A stretch of 64,000 nucleotides of DNA from Hyphomicrobiales bacterium (GTDB lineage: Bacteria > Pseudomonadota > Alphaproteobacteria > Rhizobiales > Aestuariivirgaceae): contig JANYHN010000070.1 in assembly GCA_025359045.1 (NCBI GenBank), forward strand, positions 104,698 to 168,697, given 5' to 3'. The number at the start of each line of letters is the position of its first letter. Position 1 is the stretch's first letter. Below the pieces are notes generated by a model that worked only from the letters and a program-made list of their open reading frames with translations, did not search any database and was not told where the DNA came from. Positions 8,764 to 18,581 of this stretch are shown here, one piece after another. Made by a program: the position numbers and the translations under genes.

Positions 8764-9789
8764 ATGAATTCCTCACCCAAAAAAGCCACCATCGGTAAAA
8801 ATCAACGCCCATTTTATGCCAACAATTCTGCCGCTGCGTTAAAGGAAGCGTTGCGGAAAATGCATTTGGTGAGGATGTTTGAGGAAATGGCTGAGGACTC
8901 CTACATTCGTGGCCTCACCCATGGCACTATGCATTTATCAATCGGCCAAGAAGCTTCGGCGGTTGGCATCACGATGGGTCTGCGTAAAACTGATTACATC
9001 ACCTCGACCCACCGTGGCCACGGCCACTGCATTGGCAAAGGGGCAGAAGCCAAATACATGTTCGCTGAATTTTTTGGTAAAGAAGAAGGCTATTGCAAGG
9101 GGCGCGGTGGCTCGATGCACATCGCTGATCCTGAAACTGGCAATCTTGGCGCAAATGGAATCGTGGGCGGTGGCTTGCCGTTGGCCACCGGGGCCGCACT
9201 TGCCATCAAACAACAAAAGCGTGACGATGTTGCGGTGTGTTTTTTTGGTGATGGCGCATCCAATGAAGGTGCATTTCATGAATCACTGAATCTCGCGGCG
9301 GTTTGGAAATTACCTGTGGTCTATGTTTGCGAAAACAACGGATATGGCATGTCAGTCTCGACTGATCGTTCAATGTCTGTGCCTAATGTGGCTGACCGAG
9401 CGCCAGCCTATAACATGCCGGGCGTAATTGTAGATGGCAACAACATAGCCGATGTCGCTGAAGCCATGGCGGTGGCCACCGAACGCGCACGCCGCGGCGA
9501 AGGCCCCACACTTATCGAGTGCAAAACCTATCGCACACGCGGCCACTCACGCAGCGACCGTAATAAATATCGCACGAAGGAGGAAATTGAAGAGTGGAAG
9601 GCGCGTGACCCAATTCCTCTTTTTGAAAAAGAACTCCTGGATATGGGCATTTTTGTGCAAGCCGATATTGACGCCGTGTTGGCCAATGCGAAAGCAGAAA
9701 TTGAAGATGGTTTTAATTTTGCACGCGGCGGAACCGACCCAGTGCCTGAGGATGTGACACGTGATGTCTATGCAAGGGAGATTGCATAA
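8764..9789 (+). CDS. acoA: 2-oxoacid/acetoin dehydrogenase E1 component, alpha subunit
   Basis: Thiamine-diphosphate-dependent E1alpha, 341 residues, catalysing the first decarboxylation step of a pyruvate dehydrogenase-type or acetoin dehydrogenase complex. The ThDP/Mg motif is present as GDGASNEG (about residues 162-169), completed by CENNGYGMS (about 190). The phosphorylation-loop-like region [10 protein letters not shown] and the substrate histidine in HRGHGHC are also present. It overlaps E1beta by one base (TAATG). Similarity is stronger to the AcoA branch by feel, but pyruvate dehydrogenase cannot be excluded. No E3 gene follows, so a shared dihydrolipoamide dehydrogenase from elsewhere is needed. 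Confidence 0.88.
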   Translation: MNSSPKKATIGKNQRPFYANNSAAALKEALRKMHLVRMFEEMAEDSYIRGLTHGTMHLSIGQEASAVGITMGLRKTDYITSTHRGHGHCIGKGAEAKYMFAEFFGKEEGYCKGRGGSMHIADPETGNLGANGIVGGGLPLATGAALAIKQQKRDDVAVCFFGDGASNEGAFHESLNLAAVWKLPVVYVCENNGYGMSVSTDRSMSVPNVADRAPAYNMPGVIVDGNNIADVAEAMAVATERARRGEGPTLIECKTYRTRGHSRSDRNKYRTKEEIEEWKARDPIPLFEKELLDMGIFVQADIDAVLANAKAEIEDGFNFARGGTDPVPEDVTRDVYAREIA

Positions 9790-10775
9790 TGCGTGAACTG
9801 TCTTTTGCGCAGGCTTTGCACGAAGCTTTGGATATTGCCATGGAAGCTGACGAGCGGGTTTTCATCATGGGCGAAGATATTGGCGTTTATGGCGGTGCTT
9901 TTGGGGTGACTGGTGATCTGGTTCATAAATTTGGCGAAGACCGTGTTATGGATACGCCGATTGCCGAATTGGGCACCGCAGGTGCTGCCGTGGGTGCCGC
10001 CGTTGCAGGCTCGCGCCCTATTCTGGAATTTCAGTTTTCGGATTTTTCGGGTTTGGCCATGGAACAGATTGTCAACCAAGCCGCCAAGATGCGTTATATG
10101 CTGGGCGGAAAAGTAAACGTACCAGTGGTATTCCGCATGCCCTGCGGTTCAGGCACGGGCGCTGCTGCGCAACATTCGCAATCGCTGGAAGCATGGTTTG
10201 CCCATGTGCCTGGCCTCAAGGTGATTGAGCCTTCAACACCCGCTGATGCCAAGGGCATGTTGTTGGCCGCCATAGAAGACCCGGATCCGGTTTTGATTTT
10301 TGAACACAAACTTCTCTATAAAATTAAAGGGGATGTTCCTGAAGGTCATTATTTGACCCCGATCGGCAAGGCGCATGTTGCACGCGAGGGCCGCGATGTT
10401 ACTGTGGTTGCTGCTGCCATCATGGTGCATAAGGCTTTAGAGGCCGCCGAGATTTTGAAGGCTGAAGGCATTGAGGTAGAAGTGGTTGACCTTCGCTCTA
10501 TCCGTCCGATTGATACAGGCACAATCATTGCCAGTGTTAAAAAGACCACGCGGCTGGCCTGCATTTATGAAGGTGTTAAAACCCTTGGCATCGGTGCTGA
10601 GATCAGCGCATTAGTCGCCGAAAGTGAGGCTTTTGATTATCTTGATGCGCCAATCCTGCGCTTGGGTGGTGCCGAAAGCCCAATCCCTTACAGCCCGATT
10701 TTGGAAAAGGCCGCTGTGCCACAAGTTGAAGGTATTGTTGAGGCATTGCGCAATTTGGTGAAGGGCCGCATTTAA
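9789..10775 (+). CDS. acoB: 2-oxoacid/acetoin dehydrogenase E1 component, beta subunit
   Basis: E1beta partner, 328 residues, forming the alpha2beta2 E1 with the preceding product. Typical sequence features are [17 protein letters not shown] near residue 25, DTPIAELG, the conserved glutamate in ILEFQFSDF and the C-terminal transketolase domain with [15 protein letters not shown]. The start codon overlaps the acoA stop. The stop codon directly abuts the E2 start at 10776, so all three subunits come from one message. Confidence 0.9.
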   Translation: MRELSFAQALHEALDIAMEADERVFIMGEDIGVYGGAFGVTGDLVHKFGEDRVMDTPIAELGTAGAAVGAAVAGSRPILEFQFSDFSGLAMEQIVNQAAKMRYMLGGKVNVPVVFRMPCGSGTGAAAQHSQSLEAWFAHVPGLKVIEPSTPADAKGMLLAAIEDPDPVLIFEHKLLYKIKGDVPEGHYLTPIGKAHVAREGRDVTVVAAAIMVHKALEAAEILKAEGIEVEVVDLRSIRPIDTGTIIASVKKTTRLACIYEGVKTLGIGAEISALVAESEAFDYLDAPILRLGGAESPIPYSPILEKAAVPQVEGIVEALRNLVKGRI

Positions 10776-12014
10776 ATGGCCGTCGAAGTTATTCTCCCAA
10801 AAGTCGATATGGATATGGCCACTGGCATTATTTCCAAGTGGCATGTGAAAAACGGTGACACCGTTAAAAAGGGCCAAGTGCTTTTTGAAATGGAAACCGA
10901 TAAATCTGCAATCGAGATTGATGCACCAGCAGACGGTGTGATCAATAATATCGAAGCGCAATCGGGTGCTGCCACGCCCATTGGTGCAAAGGTAGCGATG
11001 ATTTATGCGGTGGGTGAATCTGTGCAAGCAACGAAAGCTGCTGCCCCAGTCGTTGAATCTGCTCAAGTTTTAAAATCGGTTATGCTCGAAAAAATAGCAA
11101 CCATTGATCAAAGCTCTTCGTCAGGGACTCGGGCAACACCTTTGGCACGGCGCTTGGCGCGGCAAAAGAAAGTGGATTTGGCTTCGGTCAAAGGCTCTGG
11201 CCCACGTGGTCGGATTATCGCTCAGGATGTTGAAAGTTATAAATCCGTTGCAGCAGTAGTTGCAGCCCCAGCGCCCGACGCATCGGCCACCATGGCCATG
11301 TATCAGGCTGGATATTATGATGTGAAACCCCTCGATGGCATGCGCCGCATTATTGCGCAGCGACTCACACACTCTAAACAAACTGTTCCGCATTTTTATC
11401 TTTCTGCTAAATGCGATCTTACACAGCTGATATTAGTCCGTGAACGGATTAATATGGCGGCACCGCTTGACGAGTCCAAGAAGCCGAAATGGAAGCTTTC
11501 AATTAATGACTATGTGATCAAGGCTTTGGCGCTTGCCTTGCAACGTGTGCCAGCTGCGAATGTGACTTACACGGATGCAGGCATTCTGCAACACCATGTT
11601 AGTGATGTGGGTGTCGCCGTTTCCGTTGAGGGCGGTTTGTTTACGCCAATTGTTCGCGGAGCTGAAAATAAATCATTATCGCAAATTTCAATCGAAATGA
11701 AAGATTTGGCTGCGCGTGCTCGGGCGCGCAAATTGCAACCATCTGATTATTCAGGCGGCACGACTGCAGTGTCCAATCTTGGCATGTATGGCATTGAGCA
11801 ATTCACCGCCATCATTAATCCACCACAAGCCACAATTCTGGCAGTGGGGACGGGGATTGATCAGTTTGTGCCTTTAAACAAGCAGCCGGTTCTGAAAACA
11901 TTAATGGAATGCACGTTGTCTTGCGATCACCGCGCAGTCGACGGGGCAGTGGGCGCGGAATTGTTGCAGGCTTTTAGGGCCTTTATTGAAGAGCCCGCAT
12001 TGATGCTGGCTTAA
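10776..12014 (+). CDS. acoC: Dihydrolipoamide acyltransferase (E2) of the same complex
   Basis: E2 core enzyme, 412 residues. Domains in order are a lipoyl domain with the lipoylated lysine in METDKSAIEI (about residue 43), a peripheral E1/E3-binding domain (about 115-150, RATPLARRLARQ then GPRGRIIAQDV), and the acyltransferase domain ending with the catalytic HxxxDG motif as DHRAVDG (about 385). Only one lipoyl domain is present, as in many alphaproteobacterial pyruvate or acetoin complexes. It is a genuine acyltransferase, not the alpha/beta-hydrolase-fused AcoC seen in some species. It ends the operon. Confidence 0.9.
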   Translation: MAVEVILPKVDMDMATGIISKWHVKNGDTVKKGQVLFEMETDKSAIEIDAPADGVINNIEAQSGAATPIGAKVAMIYAVGESVQATKAAAPVVESAQVLKSVMLEKIATIDQSSSSGTRATPLARRLARQKKVDLASVKGSGPRGRIIAQDVESYKSVAAVVAAPAPDASATMAMYQAGYYDVKPLDGMRRIIAQRLTHSKQTVPHFYLSAKCDLTQLILVRERINMAAPLDESKKPKWKLSINDYVIKALALALQRVPAANVTYTDAGILQHHVSDVGVAVSVEGGLFTPIVRGAENKSLSQISIEMKDLAARARARKLQPSDYSGGTTAVSNLGMYGIEQFTAIINPPQATILAVGTGIDQFVPLNKQPVLKTLMECTLSCDHRAVDGAVGAELLQAFRAFIEEPALMLA

Positions 12015-12115
12015 GGCAAAAAACGAGCAATTCACCGTGTTTTTACTCGGACAAAACGCCGCGAGCCAAAGTGTTTGCGCTCCCTAAAGTTAGCAGCTAT
12101 AGACCGCTTCGCTGT

Positions 12116-12190
12116 TGGGGCGTCGCCAAGCGGTAAGGCACCGGATTTTGATTCCGGCATTCGGAGGTTCGATCCCTCCCGCCCCAGCCA
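12116..12190 (+). tRNA. tRNA-Gln (anticodon UUG)
   Basis: The cloverleaf is complete. The 7-bp acceptor stem pairs 12116-12122 with 12180-12186, followed by discriminator G and an encoded CCA. The anticodon arm CCGGA/TCCGG has loop TTTTGAT, giving anticodon TTG. The T-arm is GGAGG-TTCGATC-CCTCC. The D-loop carries GGTAAGGC. It is an isolated tRNA between the E2 gene and the polysaccharide locus. I saw no integrase or direct repeat of its 3' end inside this window. Confidence 0.97.
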
Positions 12191-12224
12191 ACCTTCTGAA
12201 ATATATTCGTTCAATATTTCGCGA

Positions 12225-14138
12225 TTAGACGAATGTGAATGTTGTTACCTGCTTGAGGCTGCCTTCAATCGTACCCGTCAGATGAAGCAACTGTATTGGA
12301 ACGCGAACGCCCATATGATCTGAATAGAAACCTGATTGGGGAGCGGATTGATTTTCATCAACCACCCAGAAAAGTGGACCTTCAGTCTGTGCCTTCAGAA
12401 TCAATTGGCCGTTTCTTAAAACATTATACCCAGTCATGGTCTTTTGCGCTTCAAGATCGGGGGCGAGATGAAAACGAACACTGATGTGTTGGCCTCTTTG
12501 AACATTCGAAAGATGGTCAACAACTGCAAGTTTTTGTTCACTGAGAGTTATTTGACGTTGGTGCATGCTGGGCGCGAAACCATCATGGCTGGCAGTGATC
12601 GACCAATTTTTTTCATCAAATTTTTCGAGTGAGGCCTTGGCTCGCTTTGACCAGTTAAAGGGTCCGGTCATTTGACTTGAGTCTCTATCGTCAATCGTCA
12701 AGGTATTATGTGCTTTGGTGCTGCGGAAGTAATCGCGCGCGGCAAGATCTGCGCCATAACAATAAGTGCCGCTATCAACAAAAATGGGTTGGCCATCGCG
12801 GTGAAGCCAAATTGATAAAGTATCGGCGTGGCCATGTGCAGCAATTGAGAGATAGCCAAGTGGCCCATGGTCGAAGACCACCATGGTTTCTTGTTTAAGT
12901 TGATTGCGTCTTAAAATGCTAAGGCCTGTGTCTGGCAACAGTGTCATGCCTTCGTGGTGTGATTTAACTGGCGCGGCCCAGCCAAACGCAGATAGGAGCT
13001 GCGGTGGCGCTTCGCTTTCATTTTTGTTGCTCAATGATTTTGCCAAACCAATAACGGAAGCCATCCAGTCTTTGCGTGATCCTTCAAAAGCTATTGATGT
13101 TGCATCATCGTCATCTCCTATATGTGGAAAATTACCGTTTTGATCGCGGATCATTTCCAAAGTTTCTGAGGCTTGGATGAGACGGTCAATTGTTGCACGC
13201 GTGAATGCTGCGTTTTTGTGGGCGGCAATTTTGGCGCAAAGACAAAGCCATTCGAGTGACCAAGTGCCATAAGTTGGTGATTGTTCTCTGTTACCGCCAT
13301 CGGGTGCAAACTGCAGCAGCGTTTCACGTTCAAGATATTTACTGGCTTGGTCGCGCCATGATTTTGCCTGCGGCAAATATGGGCACATATGACCGAGGAT
13401 GAACATGCCAGCCAGTTCAACAACCAAATGGTTGTTGGCTGATGAATGCAATGAAAGATTTTTGGCAAGCCAATAACCATGAGCCGACAAGCTGTTGTTC
13501 AACAGGCGCAGTGTTTCTGGTTTCCAATGTTCGGAGGTTATCAGGCTGCAGATAATTCCGAGAGAAACAACACGGCTGGTACATTCCACACCCGATGCCC
13601 AATTAATCCCTAAAAATGGGGGATTGGCGTTGAGCCAGCTTTCAACCTCGCTCACGCAATATCTCGCACTTGTCTGATCTGCTGTGATGGTAAAATGGGC
13701 GGCCACCCATTGAAGGTGTTGGAGTTTGTTAAGCTCCCAAACAAATTTGGGATCGCCAAGTGCTGAGCGATGGCGCGATTCAATCGAAAAACAAAAAATA
13801 TCTTGTGGCCAGAGGTCATGGCTTTCAGGGTCGCGGTGCCAGCGCTGATCAGTGGTTTCAGTTACCCACGTTTTCCCATGTGCAGAGAAGGGCTTTGATT
13901 TTATGGAATTTACTTTTGCATTGAGGAGCGTTTGTAACGCCTTGTTGACTTTTAATTTTTCTATCCCTGCCAAAACCCCCGGCAGAATGGGCAACTTCGC
14001 TTCATCGACTGAAGTGTAACCCACCAATCCGCGTTTTGCCAATTGACGAAAGGAGGCTTGACGGATGCGGTAGACAACTTCTGCTGGAGACATGGCCGCA
14101 AAGCGATTTACCAGCCACAGGATTTTATCCTTCCGCAT
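12225..14138 (-). CDS. Heparinase II/III family polysaccharide lyase
   Basis: A 637-residue protein with the two-part architecture of heparinase II/III-like lyases: an N-terminal alpha/alpha-toroid (about 60-370) and a C-terminal beta-sandwich (about 400-630). The diagnostic segment AAHGHADTLSIWLH followed by FVDSGTYCYG and STKAHNTLTID is present and carries the catalytic histidines. There is no signal peptide, so it would be cytosolic unless exported otherwise, which is common for homologues in capsule loci. It is last in a four-gene operon with wecB, wecC and asnB (gap 6 nt). It probably trims or turns over the uronate-containing polymer made here; the substrate is inferred. Confidence 0.82.
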   Translation of the reverse strand: MRKDKILWLVNRFAAMSPAEVVYRIRQASFRQLAKRGLVGYTSVDEAKLPILPGVLAGIEKLKVNKALQTLLNAKVNSIKSKPFSAHGKTWVTETTDQRWHRDPESHDLWPQDIFCFSIESRHRSALGDPKFVWELNKLQHLQWVAAHFTITADQTSARYCVSEVESWLNANPPFLGINWASGVECTSRVVSLGIICSLITSEHWKPETLRLLNNSLSAHGYWLAKNLSLHSSANNHLVVELAGMFILGHMCPYLPQAKSWRDQASKYLERETLLQFAPDGGNREQSPTYGTWSLEWLCLCAKIAAHKNAAFTRATIDRLIQASETLEMIRDQNGNFPHIGDDDDATSIAFEGSRKDWMASVIGLAKSLSNKNESEAPPQLLSAFGWAAPVKSHHEGMTLLPDTGLSILRRNQLKQETMVVFDHGPLGYLSIAAHGHADTLSIWLHRDGQPIFVDSGTYCYGADLAARDYFRSTKAHNTLTIDDRDSSQMTGPFNWSKRAKASLEKFDEKNWSITASHDGFAPSMHQRQITLSEQKLAVVDHLSNVQRGQHISVRFHLAPDLEAQKTMTGYNVLRNGQLILKAQTEGPLFWVVDENQSAPQSGFYSDHMGVRVPIQLLHLTGTIEGSLKQVTTFTFV

Positions 14139-14144
14139 CGCTGG

Positions 14145-16028
14145 CTAGCTCAGCGCAAGTTTTGATTGGCGTAAGAACATTTCAAGATTAATTAGCATCC
14201 AAAGAAGTTTTTCATTGTCTTGTCTGCCATTCGTATGGTCACGCACCGCAGTTTCGACAGACTGACGATTGAGGAAAGTCGAAGTGATCGATTGGTTTGA
14301 TAACAGCAAATCTTCCATGTGACCCGATAAACGATCTTGCAGCCAGCTGCGCATGGGTGTGCTGAAGCCCAATTTTTGGCGCCAAGCAATTTCTTTTGGG
14401 AGCATGCCTTCGGCAAGTTTGCGCAGACAATATTTTTGATTTTTGCCGCGAATGCGCATGTTGTCGGATAGGCCCGCCACGGTCTCTGCCAGCTGATGAT
14501 CCATGAATGGCATGCGCGCTTCAATTGAGGCGCCCATGGTCATGCGGTCACCGCGTTCCAAGAGATTATCTGGCAGAAGCAGGCTCTGATCAAAGTAAAG
14601 TGCTTTGCGCAATGCAGATTGATCAGCTTCAGCTGAGAAAGGTGTAGGATCCAATGGGCGCGTGGGTTGCTTGTGGCTCAGCAGTTCATCACGCTGTGCA
14701 AAAGTCAGCGCACCGAACCAACGGATCAAACGTTCTTGATCACCGCGAAGACCGATTGTATCGAGCAGCGTTTTTACGCGCCTGGCACCGAAAGGTAATT
14801 TGGAAGCGGCGCGGCCGATAACGCCGTTATGAATCATCTCTGGCACAAACATCTGATAGTTTTTGGCAAAGCGTTCGAAATAATGTTTTGGATATCCACC
14901 CAGCATTTCATCAGCACCTTCGCCAGTCAGCACCATTTTTACCGATTGGCCAGCGGCTTTGGCCATTAAGTAGACCATAATGCTGCCGGGTTCAGCCAAG
15001 GGGCTGTCGCTTAAATGAATGGCGTGGGGTAGAGCATCCAAAACATCATCTGGCTTTACGATGATTGATTGATGATCAGTTTTTAAATGACGCGATACAA
15101 TTTCAGCAAATGGTGCTTCAGAATATCTGGCATCATCAAAGCCAATTGAAAATGATTTGACGGCTGAGCTCATGTGGCGGCCCATCAAAGCCGTAACAAC
15201 GGATGAATCCAACCCGCCAGATAGAAATACGCCAAACGGCACATCAGAAACCATCCTGATACGGACGGCTTCCTCAAGGGCGGATGCGAAAACAGCTTCC
15301 GGGTCTTGAGGCTGTGGCGAGGCAGGCTTCATCCATGCATCTGCAAGTCTGTAATATGAGGTTTGTTCAAGCTTACCATAGCTATAGGTAGCATAGTGGC
15401 CTGGCTTTAACTTAGTTACGCCTTTAAAGAATGTGTTGGGAGATGGCACATAGCGCATCAAGAGATAGTCCTGGACAGAGTTAAAATCGAGTTGGCGTTC
15501 AAACCCCGGCACTGCGAGCAAAGCCTTTATTTCGGACGCAAAGAACAATCCTTCCTGGTTTTCATACAGAAACAGTGGCTTTTTGCCATAACGATCACGT
15601 GCCAAAAACAAGCCATCTTTTGTGCTGTCATGAACCGCAAAGGCAAACATGCCGCGCAGTTTTGGTAAGCATTTTTCGCCCCAATGGATATAGCTGAGGA
15701 GCACTACTTCGGTGTCTGACGCGGTACGAAATTTAACACCGGCGCTTTGAAGCTCTGATCTCAATTCTTTATAGTTATAAAGCTCGCCGTTATAGACGAT
15801 AGTGTAACGGCCGGTTGCATCTTTCATCGGTTGGTCACCGGTCGAAAGATCGATAATGGCGAGGCGCAAATGGCCTAACCCTACTGTTGGTTTCCTGATG
15901 CCGCCTTCAGAAATATATATGCCGATACCGTCGGGTCCACGATGCGACATCGGATCGAGCATTGCGCCCAAACGCTGCTTTGCTGATTTGGGATCAAGCT
16001 TGGCAAGCCAACCAGCAATTCCACACAT
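14145..16028 (-). CDS. asnB: Glutamine-hydrolysing asparagine synthase-like amidotransferase
   Basis: A 627-residue AsnB-family enzyme. The N-terminal Ntn glutaminase begins MCGIAGW with catalytic Cys2, and the C-terminal synthetase domain carries the pyrophosphatase loop SGGLDSSVV. The first Met is therefore certain. In polysaccharide clusters such paralogues often amidate uronic acid residues of the polymer rather than make asparagine. Its position three bases after wecC, the UDP-ManNAcA-forming enzyme, fits that idea. A housekeeping role in asparagine synthesis remains possible. Confidence 0.85.
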   Translation of the reverse strand: MCGIAGWLAKLDPKSAKQRLGAMLDPMSHRGPDGIGIYISEGGIRKPTVGLGHLRLAIIDLSTGDQPMKDATGRYTIVYNGELYNYKELRSELQSAGVKFRTASDTEVVLLSYIHWGEKCLPKLRGMFAFAVHDSTKDGLFLARDRYGKKPLFLYENQEGLFFASEIKALLAVPGFERQLDFNSVQDYLLMRYVPSPNTFFKGVTKLKPGHYATYSYGKLEQTSYYRLADAWMKPASPQPQDPEAVFASALEEAVRIRMVSDVPFGVFLSGGLDSSVVTALMGRHMSSAVKSFSIGFDDARYSEAPFAEIVSRHLKTDHQSIIVKPDDVLDALPHAIHLSDSPLAEPGSIMVYLMAKAAGQSVKMVLTGEGADEMLGGYPKHYFERFAKNYQMFVPEMIHNGVIGRAASKLPFGARRVKTLLDTIGLRGDQERLIRWFGALTFAQRDELLSHKQPTRPLDPTPFSAEADQSALRKALYFDQSLLLPDNLLERGDRMTMGASIEARMPFMDHQLAETVAGLSDNMRIRGKNQKYCLRKLAEGMLPKEIAWRQKLGFSTPMRSWLQDRLSGHMEDLLLSNQSITSTFLNRQSVETAVRDHTNGRQDNEKLLWMLINLEMFLRQSKLALS

Positions 16029-16031
16029 ATT

Positions 16032-17270
16032 TTACCAGACTCCGCGCGTGTCGATAATGATTTTTTCTTTCAACATCTCGCGATCAAATTTCAGGAATGC
16101 CTTGTGATCGACGAGTAATACAACAATATCTGAATCACGAATAGCATTGTGCAATGACGTTAGCGTGGCATCTGAACCTTGCAAAGCCTTTGGCAATTCT
16201 TTGATATGAGGTTCGACGATTTTGATCTCACCGAGTTTTTGGTGCACAATTGCTTCAACGATTTCAAGGGCAGGGCTTTCGCGGAAATCATCGATATCGG
16301 CCTTGTAGGAAAGTCCTAAGCAGGCAATGCGTGGTGATTTTAATTTTTCTGCGGCATGCTTTACTTTTTCGACGATGTAATGAGGCTTACGGTTGTTGAT
16401 TTCGCGCGCTGACTTTATGAGTTTGGCGTTTGCAGGATCTGCCGCAACGATAAACCATGGATCAACAGCGATGCAGTGGCCGCCCACGCCCGGGCCAGGC
16501 CTCAAGATATTTACACGCGGATGGAGGTTGGCAAGACGGATCAGCTCCCATACGTCGATTTTAAGCGAGTCACAGATATAGCTAAGTTCATTAGCGTATG
16601 CGATGTTTACATCGCGAAATGAATTCTCAGAAAGTTTGCAAAGTTCTGCGGTGCGCGCGTTAGTGATGTGGCATTCCGCTTTACTGATCAATTGATAAAG
16701 GTTAAGCGCAGCATTGGCGCACTCTGCGGTGATGCCACCAATAATGCGGGCGTTATGAACCACTTCATATAGAATTTTACCGGGCAACACGCGCTCAGGG
16801 CAATGCGCCACATGAACGTCGGGAATGCCGATGTTGGTGTGCGGGAAGTTTAGGTCAGGGCGCTCTTCTGCGAGGATTTCGCTCAGTCGTTCTGTTGTGC
16901 CAACGGGTGAAGTTGATTCCAGCACCACTAAATTGCCACGTTCCAGTACTGGCGCAATCGAACGGGCGGCTTTTTCAATGTAAGAAATATCTGGGATGAA
17001 ACCATCTTTGAATGGTGTCGGCACTGCAAGGATAAAGGCATCTGCCTTTTCTGGCTTCGTTGATGCTTTGAATTTGCCTGCGGAAATTACCCGGCGCAAA
17101 ATCACATCTAATTCTGGTTCCGTGATATGTGGATTGCCGCTGTTAATCTCTTTGACGGCCCGCTCATTCACGTCGACGCCATGAACTGCGATTCCTTGAT
17201 CAGCAAATACTGTGGCCGTGGGCAAACCAATGTAACCTAAACCGACGACACAAATTTTGTTGAACTTCAT
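16032..17270 (-). CDS. wecC: UDP-N-acetyl-D-mannosamine dehydrogenase
   Basis: Nucleotide-sugar 6-dehydrogenase, 412 residues, oxidising UDP-ManNAc to UDP-ManNAcA with two NAD. It has an N-terminal Rossmann motif VVGLGYIGLPTATVFAD. The catalytic cysteine lies in GGHCIAVDPWFI (about residue 264), which together with PGPGVGG is characteristic of the WecC/UDP-ManNAc branch. The C-terminal domain has GLSYKADIDDFRESPA. It overlaps the epimerase gene by one base, pairing it with its substrate-producing enzyme. Confidence 0.92.
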   Translation of the reverse strand: MKFNKICVVGLGYIGLPTATVFADQGIAVHGVDVNERAVKEINSGNPHITEPELDVILRRVISAGKFKASTKPEKADAFILAVPTPFKDGFIPDISYIEKAARSIAPVLERGNLVVLESTSPVGTTERLSEILAEERPDLNFPHTNIGIPDVHVAHCPERVLPGKILYEVVHNARIIGGITAECANAALNLYQLISKAECHITNARTAELCKLSENSFRDVNIAYANELSYICDSLKIDVWELIRLANLHPRVNILRPGPGVGGHCIAVDPWFIVAADPANAKLIKSAREINNRKPHYIVEKVKHAAEKLKSPRIACLGLSYKADIDDFRESPALEIVEAIVHQKLGEIKIVEPHIKELPKALQGSDATLTSLHNAIRDSDIVVLLVDHKAFLKFDREMLKEKIIIDTRGVW

Positions 17271-18397
17271 TACGTTTTTTTCCCTTTTAAAAGATATTCG
17301 ACAATTCGTGCTGAGGCTTTGCCGTCACCAAATGGATTTTGGGCAGTCGCCATTTTTTTGTAAGTGGCTTCGTCGTCAAGAAGCTTGTTAGCGTGATGCA
17401 ATAATTCTTCCTTGCTCGTGCCCACCAAAAGTGCTGTTCCAGCTTCGATTGCTTCTGGTCGTTCAGTCGTGTTGCGTGTGACCAACACAGGTTTGGCAAG
17501 AGCAGGGGCTTCCTCTTGAATGCCTCCGCTGTCAGTGACCACCAGATGCGATTTCGATAGCATGTAAACAAAGGGCACATATTCTAACGGGTCGATGAGG
17601 TGAATGTTTGGAACACCTTTTAGAACTTCCTGTACTTGGTTCTGAACGTTGGGATTAAGATGCACAGGAAATACAATTTGAACATCGCCGCGCGCTGCAA
17701 TTTCTTTCAAGGCTTGGCACATGTTGATCAGGCCGCCTTCTTGCAAATTTTCACGACGGTGTCCTGTGACCAATATAATTTTGCGACCGTCGAGGAATTT
17801 AAATTGTGTGCCTAGATTTTGTCTGATTGCTTGATCAGTTTCAAAGCGACCCGCAACACTTTGCAGAGCGTCGATCACGGTGTTGCCGGTAATTAAAATT
17901 TGATCAGCAGAAATATTTTCTTTTAAAAGATTATCGGCAGAGGTTTTTGTTGGTGCGAAATGCACATTGGCAACCACGCTCACAAAACGGCGATTGGCCT
18001 CTTCAGGCCATGGTGATTGAAGGTCACCTGTGCGCAGACCTGCTTCGACATGGGCCACCTTCACGCGGTTATAAAATGCTGAGAGTGCACCAGCAAAAGC
18101 TGTTGTGGTATCTCCTTGGACCACGATCCAATCGGGACGCCACTTTGCAATTACTTCGGAAATGCCGTTGAGTGCAGCCGTGGTTATGCTGGCTAAGGTT
18201 TGATCTTTGGTCATGAGGTTGAGGTCATGATCTGGTTTGATTTGGAATGTGTCCAAAACTTGATCCAGCATTTGCCTATGTTGGCCGGTCACGCAGCAAA
18301 AATGTTCGATGCCTTCTGTTTTGTTCAACATTCCAACGACGGGTGCCATCTTTATGGCCTCAGGCCTGGTGCCGAAAACGGTGAGTACACGTACCAA
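17270..18397 (-). CDS. wecB: UDP-N-acetylglucosamine 2-epimerase (non-hydrolysing)
   Basis: Converts UDP-GlcNAc to UDP-ManNAc. The 375-residue protein has the family signatures FGTRPEAIKMAPVV at the N-terminus, HVEAGLRTGD, VTGHRRENL and TDSGGIQEEAP. Length is typical. It is the first gene of the minus-strand operon wecB-wecC-asnB-heparinase. Its promoter must lie in the 184-nt divergent spacer before the polymerase gene at 18582. Confidence 0.94.
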   Translation of the reverse strand: MVRVLTVFGTRPEAIKMAPVVGMLNKTEGIEHFCCVTGQHRQMLDQVLDTFQIKPDHDLNLMTKDQTLASITTAALNGISEVIAKWRPDWIVVQGDTTTAFAGALSAFYNRVKVAHVEAGLRTGDLQSPWPEEANRRFVSVVANVHFAPTKTSADNLLKENISADQILITGNTVIDALQSVAGRFETDQAIRQNLGTQFKFLDGRKIILVTGHRRENLQEGGLINMCQALKEIAARGDVQIVFPVHLNPNVQNQVQEVLKGVPNIHLIDPLEYVPFVYMLSKSHLVVTDSGGIQEEAPALAKPVLVTRNTTERPEAIEAGTALLVGTSKEELLHHANKLLDDEATYKKMATAQNPFGDGKASARIVEYLLKGKKT

Positions 18398-18581
18398 TGG
18401 AACAACCTCTTTATCTAGCCTTAATCACAGGATATCTGTTGCCCCCAACCAGATGCATTCAACTAGTTCATTGCAGACATATATTGCAATTGTTTAATGG
18501 TCTTCGGACTGACTTTTTTGAAATTGACTTAATGCATCTCACTAAGTTAAAAGTTTAACAATTCGCAAGCTTGGAGAAAAT

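Noticed and set aside
12116..12190. tRNA-Gln as an integration site for a genomic island covering the polysaccharide locus
   Set aside because: No integrase and no repeat of the tRNA 3' end seen within the window.
12075..12323. 82-aa frame over the tRNA-Gln gene
   Set aside because: It reads through the tRNA and has no ribosome binding site or family match.
18490..18520. UUCG hairpin with T-run between wecB and the polymerase gene
   Set aside because: Only four base pairs, one of them G-T; too weak to call a terminator.
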